From Roseiarcus sp963759955 (GTDB lineage Bacteria; Pseudomonadota; Alphaproteobacteria; Rhizobiales; Beijerinckiaceae), in contig CAVXCA010000042.1 in the NCBI GenBank assembly GCA_963759955.1, forward strand, positions 62,001 through 126,000: 64,000 nt of DNA, in the 5' to 3' direction. The notes below the pieces were generated by a model. It was not told the DNA's origin. It saw nothing but the letters and a program-made list of their open reading frames with translations, and did no database searches. Shown here in pieces: positions 29,397 through 37,394 of the stretch. A program made the translations under genes and the position numbers. Positions within the stretch are counted from its first letter, which is position 1. Each line of letters begins with the position of its first letter.

Positions 29397-30005
29397 CTAT
29401 TCCACCGGCCGGACGCCGTCGGCTTCGACTCGCGACAACACGCCGGTGTGGATGTCGAAGCGGAAGCCGTGCAAGGCGAGGCGGCCCTGCTTGACCGCTT
29501 CGGCGACCCAGGGAAAGCCCATGAGATTGGCGAGCGACAGCCGCACCACCGCCGCCTCGGTCTCGTCGAGCCGCGTCGCTTCGCCGCCGCCGCCGGCGGC
29601 GTTCAAGGCGGGCTTGGCGATCTTAACCCAGGAGGCGACGAAGTCGCACGCCTGCGGCGGCGCTCCCAGCGCCATCGCGCGCACGCCGCCGCATTGCGCG
29701 TGGCCGAGCACGACGAGCCGCGAAACCTTGAGGACGCGCACGCCGAATTCGATCGCCGCGCTCGTGCCGTGATAGCCGGCGGCGTCCGGCTGGTAGGGCG
29801 GCACAATCCCGCCGATGTTGCGCAGCACGAACATTTCGCCGGGCGCGGCGCCGAACACCGTCTGAGGATCGACGCGCGAATCGGAACAGGCAATGACCAT
29901 CGTCCGGGGGTTCTGGCCCCAATGCGCGAGCGCCTCGTAGCGCGCGCGCTCGGCCGGCCAGACCTCGGTGCGGAAGCGGCGGTAGCCTTCGAGGAGAGGG
30001 TCCAT
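29397..30005 (-). CDS. Beta-class carbonic anhydrase
   Basis: A 202-residue beta-carbonic anhydrase that interconverts CO2 and bicarbonate. The zinc ligands are visible as the Cys of ACSDSRVDP and the His/Cys pair of LGHAQCGG, with the Asp-Arg dyad in CSDSR. Other conserved segments are FVLRNIGGIVPPY and SAAIEFGVRVLKVSRLVVLGH. Length and order are normal for the CynT/Can group. It lies just upstream of the RMND1-like gene; no cyanase gene is near, so housekeeping CO2/bicarbonate supply is the likely role. Confidence 0.95.
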   Translation of the reverse strand: MDPLLEGYRRFRTEVWPAERARYEALAHWGQNPRTMVIACSDSRVDPQTVFGAAPGEMFVLRNIGGIVPPYQPDAAGYHGTSAAIEFGVRVLKVSRLVVLGHAQCGGVRAMALGAPPQACDFVASWVKIAKPALNAAGGGGEATRLDETEAAVVRLSLANLMGFPWVAEAVKQGRLALHGFRFDIHTGVLSRVEADGVRPVE

Positions 30006-30250
30006 ACGGCCTTCCTACATCACCGCCCGCCGGGACGCGACATCGCCGGCATTCAGGGCATACGACTTGGCGAGAGGGCAAATGCGTGCCGCGTCGCTCT
30101 TGCGTCCGCCGCCCCTTTCGCATAAAAGCGCGTCACTCTGAACCGCCCGGCCGTTAGGGCTGCCGTGGCGGTTCTTTTCGCTCATTCCGACGCGAACGGG
30201 CCGATAAGGTCCGGCAAACTCAAAAAGGGCGACAAGCCCAGGAGAGCCAA

Positions 30251-30451
30251 ATGCCCAAGTTGAAGACCAAATCGGGCGCGAAAAAGCGCTTCAAGATCAC
30301 GGGAACCGGCAAAGTGGTCTACGCCCAGGCGGGCAAGCAACACGGCATGATCAAGCGCACGACCAAGCAGATCCGCAACCTGCGCGGCACGGCGATCATG
30401 TTCAAGACCGACGGCGAAAAGGTCAAGAAATACTTCCTGCCCAACGGCTGA
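30251..30451 (+). CDS. rpmI: 50S ribosomal protein L35
   Basis: Sixty-six residues, MPKLKTKSGAKKRFKITGTGKVVYAQAGKQHGM and so on, the standard bacterial L35. AGGAG precedes the ATG. It begins the classical rpmI-rplT-pheS-pheT order. No infC is adjacent. The 245-bp upstream gap probably carries the promoter and leader; I could not define a folded autoregulatory element. Confidence 0.99.
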   Translation: MPKLKTKSGAKKRFKITGTGKVVYAQAGKQHGMIKRTTKQIRNLRGTAIMFKTDGEKVKKYFLPNG

Positions 30452-30488
30452 CCCCACCCCTGCCCGAAGAATTCCCGGAGAAAAAGCG

Positions 30489-30854
30489 ATGTCACGCGTC
30501 AAACGCGGCGTAACCGCCCACGCCAAGCACAAGAAAGTCCTGCGCGCCGCCAAAGGCTATTTCGGCCGCCGCAAGAACACCATCCGCGCCGCCAAGCAGG
30601 CGGTCGAAAAGGCGATGCAATATTCGTATCGCGACCGCAAGAACCGCAAGCGCGAGTTCCGCGCGCTGTGGATCCAGCGCATCAACGCGGCGGTCCGCGA
30701 GCACGGCCTGACCTACAGCCGCTTCATTTCCGGCCTGATCACCGCCGGCGTCGAAGTCGACCGCAAGGTGCTCTCGGACCTCGCCATCAGCGAGCCGACG
30801 GCCTTCGCCGCGATTGTCGAAAAGGCCAAAGGGCACCTGCCCAAGGCGGCGTGA
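30489..30854 (+). CDS. rplT: 50S ribosomal protein L20
   Basis: A 121-residue protein, MSRVKRGVTAHAKHKKVLRAAKGYFGRRKNTIRAAKQAVEKA, the standard L20 that nucleates early 50S assembly. It lies 37 bp after rpmI with a CCCGGAG box. Confidence 0.99.
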   Translation: MSRVKRGVTAHAKHKKVLRAAKGYFGRRKNTIRAAKQAVEKAMQYSYRDRKNRKREFRALWIQRINAAVREHGLTYSRFISGLITAGVEVDRKVLSDLAISEPTAFAAIVEKAKGHLPKAA

Positions 30855-30866
30855 ACGTATAGTCCC

Positions 30867-31018
30867 CTCTCCCGGGTAGCCCGTCGAAAGACGGGCGTTC
30901 TTCCGAACGCCCTATGCGGGAGAGGGCTAGGGTGAGGGCGTCGGCCACCGCTACGCGACTTATCCAAAACCCTCATCCGGCGCTGCGCGCCACCTTCTCC
31001 CGCAAGCGGGAGAAGGGA
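30867..31018. repeat. Palindromic intergenic repeats between rplT and pheS
   Basis: Two repeat units. The first (30867-30940) contains CCCTCTCCCGGG and its partner GCGGGAGAGGG plus an inner hairpin CCCGTCGAAAGACGGG. The second (30967-31018) is of the ACCTTCTCCCGCAAGCGGGAGAAGG type. They resemble the repeats at 36.6-37.3 kb and lie in the only sizeable gap between rplT and pheS. Confidence 0.65.
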
Positions 31019-31053
31019 ATTGGCGGCATCGCCTGTTTGTAACAGGCCCCGTC

Positions 31054-32136
31054 ATGACCGACCTTTCCGCCCTGCAACAGCAAACCCTCGCTTCGATCGC
31101 GGAGGCGCGCGACGAAGCCGCGCTGGAAGCCGCGCGCGTCGCGGCGCTCGGCAAGAAAGGCTCGATTTCCGCCCTGCTCGCCACCTTGGGCAAGATGTCG
31201 CCCGACGAGCGCAAAAGCGCGGGCGCCGCCATCAATGCGCTCAAGGACCAGGTCGCCGAAGCGCTCAGCGCCCGCCGCACGGTGCTCAAGGCGGCGGCGT
31301 TGCGCTCGCAACTCGAGCGCGAGGCGCTCGACATGACGCTGCCAGTGCGCCGCGCCGGCATCGAGACTGGGCGCATCCACCCCATCAGCCAGGTGTTCGA
31401 CGAAATCACCGCGATCTTCGCCGACATGGGTTTCTCGATCGCCGAAGGCCCCGACATCGAAACCGACGATTACAACTTCACCAAGCTCAACTTCCCGCCC
31501 GGCCACCCCGCGCGCGAAATGCACGACACCTTCTTCTTCGCTCCCGACGCCAACGGCGAGCGCAAGCTGCTGCGCACCCACACCAGCCCAGTGCAGGTGC
31601 GCACGATGCTGAGCCAGAAGCCGCCGATTCGCGTCATCTGCCCGGGGCGCACCTATCGCTGCGACGCCGACCAGACCCACACGCCGATGTTCCATCAGGT
31701 CGAGGGTCTCGTCATCGACTCTTCGGCGACGCTCGCCAACCTCAAGTGGGTGCTCGAGGAATTCTGCAAGGCGTTCTTCGAAGTCCCGCAGGTCGCCATG
31801 CGCTTTCGCCCGAGCTTCTTTCCCTTCACTTCGCCCTCGATGGAGGTCGACATCCAGTGCCGGCGCTCGGGCGGCGAGATTCGTTTCGGCGAGGGCGAGG
31901 ATTGGCTCGAAATCCTCGGCTGCGGCATGGTGCACGCCAACGTGCTGAGGAATTGCGGCATCGACCCGGAAGTCTATCAAGGCTTCGCCTGGGGCATTGG
32001 CATCGACCGCCTGGCGATGCTCAAATACGGCCTGCCGGACCTGCGCGACTTCTTCGACGCCGACCTGCGCTGGATCGACCACTACGGCTTCAAACCGCTC
32101 GACGTGCCGACGCTGGCGGGGGGATTGAGCGGGTGA
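31054..32136 (+). CDS. pheS: Phenylalanine-tRNA ligase alpha subunit
   Basis: A 360-residue catalytic subunit of the alpha2-beta2 PheRS that charges tRNA-Phe. The N-terminal coiled coil comes first (residues 1-90). The class II core follows with HPISQVFDEITAIFADMGFSIAEGPDIETDDYNF, motif 2 RVICPGRTYRCDADQTHTPMFHQVEGLVID and motif 3 GFAWGIGIDRLAMLKYGLPDLRDFF. pheT lies downstream, but an IS4-family element separates them. Confidence 0.99.
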   Translation: MTDLSALQQQTLASIAEARDEAALEAARVAALGKKGSISALLATLGKMSPDERKSAGAAINALKDQVAEALSARRTVLKAAALRSQLEREALDMTLPVRRAGIETGRIHPISQVFDEITAIFADMGFSIAEGPDIETDDYNFTKLNFPPGHPAREMHDTFFFAPDANGERKLLRTHTSPVQVRTMLSQKPPIRVICPGRTYRCDADQTHTPMFHQVEGLVIDSSATLANLKWVLEEFCKAFFEVPQVAMRFRPSFFPFTSPSMEVDIQCRRSGGEIRFGEGEDWLEILGCGMVHANVLRNCGIDPEVYQGFAWGIGIDRLAMLKYGLPDLRDFFDADLRWIDHYGFKPLDVPTLAGGLSG

Positions 32137-32189
32137 GGCGATGAACGCGAAACGATCGAAAACCCGGCCGTCATGGCCGGGCTTGACCC

Positions 32190-33458
32190 AAGGCTGTCCG
32201 GTTCGATTTTGCTGGCGCCGGCGCACGGCGTTGATTCTAATCATTTCCAGAGTTTGGCGACTTGCTTGGACATGAAAAGGATCAGCGCCGTGCCCCATAC
32301 GAATACGGTCTTCCGCGACGTTTTGAAACTGCTTCCCTGGTCTGTCTTTGAGCGGCTTGTGGAGAAGCACGGGACCGACGATCTGGTTCGCAGTTTCACG
32401 ACCAAGCGGCAGCTGTCGGTGCTGCTGTTCGGTCAATTGTCGGGCTCGCATTCGCTGCGCGACATCCAAGCGTCGATGGCGAGCCATCAGGCGCGGCTTT
32501 ATCATGCGGGCGGCGCCGCTCCGGCGCGCTCGACCTTCGCAGACGCCAACCGCGACCGGGATTCCAGGGTTTTCTCCGGGCTTTTCATGCATATGCTGGG
32601 CATGGCGACGCGCGGCCTGCGCCGCAAGATGGGCGATGCGGTGCGGCTGATCGAACTCGACCAGCCTGCATCTGGCGGGCGCAGGGACGCAGTGGGCGCG
32701 CTTTTCGGCCGAGGTCTGCGGCGCCAAGGCGCATTTCGTCTACGACCCCGATCTGGGCTGCCCGATCTATCACATGGTCACCGAGGCCACGGTCAACGAC
32801 ATCGTCGCGGCCAAAGCGATGCCGATCGAAGCGGGCGCGACCTATGTCTTCGACCTCGGCTATTACGATTATGGCTGGTGGGCCGCGCTCGACGAGGCGG
32901 ACTGCCGCATCGTGACGCGGTTCAAGAAGAACACGCCGCTCCTTTCGGCCCGATCCATGCCCGTCGCGCCGGGAACGGGCGTCGTCAGCGATCGAACCGG
33001 CTTTCTGCCGGGCCGTCAGGCTAAAAACCGCAAGAATCCGATGCAAGGCGCGGTGCGCGAGGTCGTCGTGACGATGGAGACCGGGGGGACGTTGCGGATT
33101 CTGTCCAACGATCTGGACGCGCCCGCCAAAGAAATCTCCGACCTCTACAAGCGGCGCTGGCAAATCGAATTGTTCTTCCGCGTGATGAAGCAAACCTTGA
33201 AAATCACCCATTTCATAGGCCGCTCCGAGAACGCCGTGCGCATTCAGATCGCCGTCGCGCTGATCGCCTTTCTGTTGCTGAGCCTTTTGCGAAAGATGGC
33301 GCAAGACAATCAAACCCTGCTCGAAACCACGCGACTCGTGCGCGCGAACCTGATGCATCGAAGAGACTTCACCTGCCTCAAGCAACCGCAAAAACCGCCG
33401 CCGCGCGACTCTCGGCAGCTCTCCCTAAACTGGAGCTCATCATGAACCGGACAGTCGT
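32190..33458 (+). mobile_element. IS4-family insertion sequence between pheS and pheT
   Basis: An element of about 1,269 bp bounded by inverted ends AAGGCTGTCCGGTTC (left) and ACGACTGTCCGGTTC (right, complement strand) and flanked by an 11-bp direct repeat GGGCTTGACCC at 32179-32189 and 33459-33469. Terminal repeats, an 11-bp duplication and the transposase type all fit the IS4 family. Removing it joins GGCCGGGCTTGACCC to GGCCATCCACG, restoring a palindromic intergenic repeat also seen near 54.5 kb, which proves the insertion point. The transposase has a frameshift, so this copy may be immobile. Confidence 0.88.
32272..33445 (+). pseudogene. IS4-family transposase, frameshifted
   Basis: About 390 codons when corrected. 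The N-terminus from ATG 32272 is a DUF4372 domain (FRDVLKLLPWSVFERLVEKHG, LRDIQASMASHQARLYHAG). The catalytic part needs a shift at 32653-32658: GAACTC should be GACTC, giving VRLIDSTSLHLAG with the first catalytic Asp. The remaining frame runs to 33445, with FDLGYYDYGWW supplying the second Asp and the IS4 YREK signature in YKRRWQIELFFRVMKQTLK supplying the Glu. The net change is one extra A. All catalytic residues survive if the shift is a sequence error. Confidence 0.85.
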
Positions 33459-33561
33459 GGGCTTGACCCGGCCATCCACGTCTTTCGAGGCAAGCGGCGT
33501 GGCGAGTCGCGCTTCCAACCCACCGCGCGTGGATGGCCGGGTCAAGCCCGGCCGTGACGCG
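33459..33561. repeat. Right half of a palindromic repeat split by the IS4 element
   Basis: GGGCTTGACCCGGCCATCCACG near 33459-33480 is mirrored by CGTGGATGGCCGGGTCAAGCCC at 33528-33549. The missing left part (GGCCGTCATGGCCGGGCTTGACCC) sits on the other side of the IS at 32166-32189. The same arms occur at 54.5 kb, so this is a dispersed element of roughly 130 bp used as an IS target. Confidence 0.75.
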
Positions 33562-33599
33562 AGAACGATCGCGGCCCCGTCGATCGCTAGGACTGCCCC

Positions 33600-36005
33600 A
33601 TGAAAATCACCCTCTCCTGGCTCAAGGACCACTTGGAAACCTCGGCTTCGCTCGCCGAGATCGTCGACGCGCTGACGCGCATCGGCCTGGAGGTCGAAGG
33701 GGTCGAGGACCCCAGCGCGAAGTACAAGGGATTCGTCGTCGCGCGGGTGATCGAAGCCAAACAGCATCCCAACGCCGACCGCCTGCGCGTCTGCATGGTC
33801 GATGCCGGAGACAAGCCGGTGCAGGTGGTGTGCGGCGCGCCCAATGCGCGCACGGGGATGAAGAGCGTTTTCTCCCCGGTCGGGACGTTCATCCCGGGCA
33901 AGAACCTCACCCTCGCCAAGGGCGTCATCCGCGGCGTCGAATCGCACGGCATGCTGTGTTCGGCGGCGGAACTGGAGCTCTCCAACGATCACGACGGCAT
34001 CATCGAGCTGCCCGACGACGCGCCGGTGGGCGTCGCTTATGCGGCCTACGCCGGCCTCGACGATCCCGTCATCGACATCGCGCTGACGCCCAACCGTCCC
34101 GACGCGGCGGGCGTCGCAGGAATCGCGCGCGACCTCGCCGCGGCGGGCTTGGGCGAACTGAAGACTCATGCGCCCCGCCCCGTCGCCGGCGCCTTCGACT
34201 GTCCGACCGCGGTCAAGCTCGATTTCGCGCCCGCCGACGCGCGTCTCTGCCCCGCCTTCGCGCTGCGGCTGGTGCGCGGCGTCAAGAACGGCCCCTCGCC
34301 CGAGTGGATGCAGAAGCGCCTGCGCGCGATCGGCCTCAGGCCGATCAGCGCTCTGGTCGACATCACCAATTACGTCACCTTCGATCGCGGCCGGCCGCTG
34401 CACGTGTTCGACGCGGCCAAGGTTACGGGCGCGCTGCATGTTCGGCGCGCGCGCGCCGGCGAAAGCGTGCTCGCGCTCGACGGCAAGAACTACGCCCTCG
34501 ACGAATCGATGGTGGTCATCGCCGACGATCGCGACGTCGAATCGATCGCCGGCGTGATGGGCGGCGAACATTCGGGCTGCGACGAGCATACGCGCGACGT
34601 GCTGATCGAGAGCGCGTTGTGGGACCCCGCCAACATCGCGCAGACGGGCCGCAAGCTCGGGATCGTCACCGATGCGCGCTATCGCTTCGAGCGCGGCGTC
34701 GACCCCGACTTCTGCATCCCCGGCGCGGAACTGGCGACGCGGATGGTGATCGACTTCTGCGGCGGCGAAGCCTCGCGCCTGATCGTCGCCGGCGATCCGG
34801 CGCGGCCTAAGCGCGCGATCGAATTTCCCTACAGCGAAGTCAAACGCCTCGTCGGCCTCGACATCCCGCAGAGCGAGGGCGAAGCGATTCTCGCCCGCCT
34901 CGGCTTCACGATCGAGAACGGCAAGGCGATCGTACCCAACTGGCGCCCCGACATCGACGGCAAGGCGGACATCGTCGAGCAGATCGTGCGCATCGTCGGT
35001 CTCGACCGGGTGCCGACGACGCCGCTGGCGCGAATCGAATCGGGCGTGCCGCGCCCCGTGCTGACGCCGCTGCAAAAGCGCACCCGCGCCGCCAAGCGCA
35101 CGCTGGCGGCGCTCGGCCTGCGCGAGGCCGTAACCTGGTCGTTCATCGCCAAACCGAAGGCCGAATTGTTCGGCGGCGGCGCGCCCGCCCTGGCGCTCGC
35201 CAATCCGATCGCCGCCGATCTCTCGGACATGCGTCCCAGCCTCGTGCCCGGCCTGATCGCCGCGGCCGAGCGCAATGCGCGGCGCGGCCTGAAGGACGTC
35301 GCGCTGTTCGAGGTCGGGCAGATCTTCCTCGGCGCGAACGAGAACGACCAGCGAATCGCCGCCGCCGCGGTGCGGCGCGGCATGGCGAAAGCGAAGGGCG
35401 AAGGGCGCCATTGGTCCGGCGGCGGCGTCGTCGACGCGTTCGACGCCAAGAGCGACGCGCTGGCGCTGCTCGCATCGCTCGGCATCGCGGCGAACGCCGT
35501 TCAGGTCGTGCCCGGCGGCCCGGCCTTCCTGCACCCCGGACGCTCGGCGAGCCTGCAGTTCGGGCCGAAAACACAAGCCGGCTGGTTCGGCGAATTGCAC
35601 CCGAGCGCCTGCGAAGCGCTCGACGCCGAGGGGCCGATCGTCGCCTTCGAAATCGTCCTCGAGGCGCTGCCCGCGGCGAAGGCGCGGCCGACCAAGACCA
35701 AGGCCAAGCTGGAGCGTTCGGAATTCATGCCGCTCGAGCGCGACCTCGCCTTCGTGGTCGCGGAGAGCGCGCGCGCCGGCGAAATCCTCAAGGCGGCGCT
35801 CGGCGCCGACCGCGCGCTGATCGCGGCCGCCGACGTGTTCGACGTCTATCGCGGCCCCGGCCTGCCGGAGGGTCACAAGTCGGTGGCGATCACGGTGACG
35901 TTGCAGCCGCGCGAGCGCACGCTGACCGACGCCGAAATCGAAGCGGCCGTCGCCAAAATCGTCGCCGAGGTCGCCAAGAAGACCGGCGCGACGCTGCGGC
36001 TATAG
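33600..36005 (+). CDS. pheT: Phenylalanine-tRNA ligase beta subunit
   Basis: An 801-residue beta subunit, as expected. The N-terminal tRNA-binding (EMAP-like) domain contains HPNADRLRVCMVDAGDKPVQVVCGAPNART, followed by B3/4 editing and B5 domains (PEWMQKRLRAIGLRPISALVDITNYV, AIEFPYSEVKRLVGLDIPQSE), a catalytically inactive core, and a C-terminal FDX-ACB anticodon-binding domain (ERDLAFVVAESARAGEILKAAL ... GHKSVAITVTLQPRERTLTDAEIEAAVAKIV). It is essential, and must be transcribed either through the upstream IS4 copy or from a promoter in the 33446-33599 gap. Confidence 0.99.
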   Translation: MKITLSWLKDHLETSASLAEIVDALTRIGLEVEGVEDPSAKYKGFVVARVIEAKQHPNADRLRVCMVDAGDKPVQVVCGAPNARTGMKSVFSPVGTFIPGKNLTLAKGVIRGVESHGMLCSAAELELSNDHDGIIELPDDAPVGVAYAAYAGLDDPVIDIALTPNRPDAAGVAGIARDLAAAGLGELKTHAPRPVAGAFDCPTAVKLDFAPADARLCPAFALRLVRGVKNGPSPEWMQKRLRAIGLRPISALVDITNYVTFDRGRPLHVFDAAKVTGALHVRRARAGESVLALDGKNYALDESMVVIADDRDVESIAGVMGGEHSGCDEHTRDVLIESALWDPANIAQTGRKLGIVTDARYRFERGVDPDFCIPGAELATRMVIDFCGGEASRLIVAGDPARPKRAIEFPYSEVKRLVGLDIPQSEGEAILARLGFTIENGKAIVPNWRPDIDGKADIVEQIVRIVGLDRVPTTPLARIESGVPRPVLTPLQKRTRAAKRTLAALGLREAVTWSFIAKPKAELFGGGAPALALANPIAADLSDMRPSLVPGLIAAAERNARRGLKDVALFEVGQIFLGANENDQRIAAAAVRRGMAKAKGEGRHWSGGGVVDAFDAKSDALALLASLGIAANAVQVVPGGPAFLHPGRSASLQFGPKTQAGWFGELHPSACEALDAEGPIVAFEIVLEALPAAKARPTKTKAKLERSEFMPLERDLAFVVAESARAGEILKAALGADRALIAAADVFDVYRGPGLPEGHKSVAITVTLQPRERTLTDAEIEAAVAKIVAEVAKKTGATLRL

Positions 36006-36016
36006 GGAAACGGGCG

Positions 36017-36274
36017 ATGCGTCGGGCGCTGCTTGTCGCGATCGGCTTGGCGGGCCTCATGCTCGGCGCGCCCGCGCGGGCGCAGGACAATCCCGCCTGC
36101 TCCCAATACCGGGAGCCGCTCGCCTACAACGCCTGCCTCGCCAAGCTCGGGCCGCGCGCGCTCGAATCCAGGGCGGCGCCGCCGACGAGCGCTCCCCGCG
36201 GCGAGATATCCCGCGGCCGCCGCGGACGCATGCGCCTCGAGTTCGACGTCGGCGGCAAAAGCCGGCAGCGGTAG
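36017..36274 (+). CDS. Small secreted basic protein of unknown function
   Basis: Eighty-five residues, beginning 11 bp after pheT with GGGAAACGGGCG before ATG 36017. A signal peptide is clear (RRALLVAIGLAGLMLGAPARAQ). The mature part starts DNPACSQYREPLAYNACLAKLGP, a short two-cysteine segment found at the N-terminus of several small alphaproteobacterial periplasmic proteins, and ends in a basic tail GEISRGRRGRMRLEFDVGGKSRQR. It is probably co-transcribed with pheT. No function is known. Confidence 0.75.
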   Translation: MRRALLVAIGLAGLMLGAPARAQDNPACSQYREPLAYNACLAKLGPRALESRAAPPTSAPRGEISRGRRGRMRLEFDVGGKSRQR

Positions 36275-36283
36275 GGCGCGACC

Positions 36284-36416
36284 GTCCAAGCCTTTCCAAA
36301 CTTTTCCAAGGCTTTCCAAGCCTTTTCCAAATTTTTCCAAGCTTTTTCCAAGGAAATTCCAAGCTTTTCCAAACTTTTTCCTTGGCCGAAACGAATGAAA
36401 TCAACGGGTTAATTCG
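36284..36416. repeat. TTTTCCAA-repeat element, copy 1
   Basis: About ten imperfect tandem TTTTCCAAG/TTTCCAAA units with a 9-11 base period at 36284-36385, ending in TTCCTTGG, followed by a conserved tail ATGAAATCAACGGGTTAATTCG. A second copy with the same ending and tail is at 56766-56892. No stop codons occur in this run on the opposite strand, so open frames there give Trp/Lys/Glu-rich peptides, which I regard as a by-product. The function is unknown. Confidence 0.75.
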
Positions 36417-36596
36417 AGGAAAGGGCGAAAGGCGACTTTTGCGATCCGTCGACCGTCCCGCGCGCTGCGCCAAGCTCCTTTCCGAACGCGCTTGCCGCGT
36501 GGAAGAAAATAATAGATTACCACAAATTCCGCTTTTCCGAAACGACTTGTCGCCAAGCGGGCGCGGGGTCGGAGCGATCGACCGGGCGCCGCGCGC

Positions 36597-36761
36597 TCCT
36601 TCCCCCCTCGCGGGGGAAGGTGGCACGCGAAGCGTGACGGATGAGGGGGCGCCGAGACTCCCATAAAGTCATGTTGTTACGCATCGCGCTGACGCGCGAT
36701 CCCCCTCATCCGGCCGGCTCCGCCGGCCACCTTCCCCCGCGAGGGGGGAAGGGCCCGGCGG
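36597..36761. repeat. Paired inverted palindrome left of the first DUF559 gene
   Basis: A unit containing CCCTCGCGGGGGAAGGTGG and GATGAGGGGGCGCC is followed, in inverse orientation, by CCCCCTCATCC and CCACCTTCCCCCGCGAGGGG. The two halves meet near 36680. The same paired arrangement lies right of the gene at 37170-37330. Nothing else is visible in the 36420-36805 gap. Confidence 0.75.
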
Positions 36762-36805
36762 CTTGCGGCATTTCCCATCCTCATTGACCCGCCTATATTC
36801 GCCCG

Positions 36806-37165
36806 ATGCCGGAAGAAATCCCCCGCTCCCTGATGCGCCGATTCGCGCGCGCGCAGCGCGCGAACTCGGTTCAAGCCGAGAGCCTCGTTTGGAGCGCGGT
36901 CCGCAACCGGCGGTGCGAGGGCGCGAAGTTTCACAGGCAGGTCGTGCTGGGAAGGTTCATCGCCGACTTCGTTTGCTTCGGGCGCCGCCTCGTCGTCGAG
37001 ATCGATGGGCCGAGCCACCAGAACGAGGAACAAAGGCCCGCGGACCTCGCCCGCGACGCTTGGCTTCGCGAGCAAGGATTTCGCGTCTTGCGTTTGCCCA
37101 ATGAACTCGTGATCGGCTCGACCGAATTGGCGGTCGCACGGATTCGAGAGGCGTTGGCGGGGTGA
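36806..37165 (+). CDS. DUF559 endonuclease-like protein
   Basis: A 119-residue DUF559 protein, a small fold related to very-short-patch-repair (Vsr) and restriction-like nucleases. Family residues: AESLVWSAVRNRRCEGAKFHRQVVLGRFIADFVCF and LVVEIDGPSHQ, where the acidic residues of ADF and EID would bind metal, then DAWLREQGFRVLRLPNELV. It is complete but has no known target. It is bracketed by paired palindromic repeats on both sides, and a paralogue with the same kind of bracketing lies at 39565-39927. Confidence 0.85.
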   Translation: MPEEIPRSLMRRFARAQRANSVQAESLVWSAVRNRRCEGAKFHRQVVLGRFIADFVCFGRRLVVEIDGPSHQNEEQRPADLARDAWLREQGFRVLRLPNELVIGSTELAVARIREALAG

Positions 37166-37169
37166 GCCC

Positions 37170-37330
37170 CTTCCCCCCTTGCGGGGGAAGGTGTCATCGC
37201 GTCAGCGATGACGGATGAGGGGGCGCCGAGAACTCCCACGAAATCAGCCGGTTGCCCATCGCGCTGACGCGCGATCCCCCTCATCCGTCGGCCTTCGGCC
37301 GACACCTTCCCCCGCAAGGGGGGAAGGGGC
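37170..37330. repeat. Paired inverted palindrome right of the first DUF559 gene
   Basis: The same organisation as at 36597-36761: CCCCTTGCGGGGGAAGGTG and GATGAGGGGGCGCCGAG, then an inverted half with CCCCCTCATCC and CACCTTCCCCCGCAAGGGG. Two inner hairpins, ATCGCGTCAGCGAT and GTCGGCCTTCGGCCGAC, decorate the unit. It ends ten bases before the porin terminator. Confidence 0.75.
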
Positions 37331-37339
37331 GCGCGCCAT

Positions 37340-37370
37340 AAAAAAACCCCGGAGCAAAGCTCCGGGGTTC
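37340..37370 (-). terminator. Rho-independent terminator of the porin gene
   Basis: On the minus strand the 11-bp stem AACCCCGGAGC / GCTCCGGGGTT with a three-base loop is followed by a run of seven T (37340-37346 read in complement), 25 bp after the porin stop codon. It is the clearest intrinsic terminator in the window. Confidence 0.92.
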
Positions 37371-37394
37371 TCTCTAAACCGCGTCGAGACGCGA

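Noticed and set aside
36124..36372. Trp/Lys/Glu-rich repeat peptide on the minus strand (LGISLEKAWK...)
   Set aside because: Explained by complementing the TTTTCCAA repeat; the reading is stop-free in other frames too and there is no ribosome binding site.
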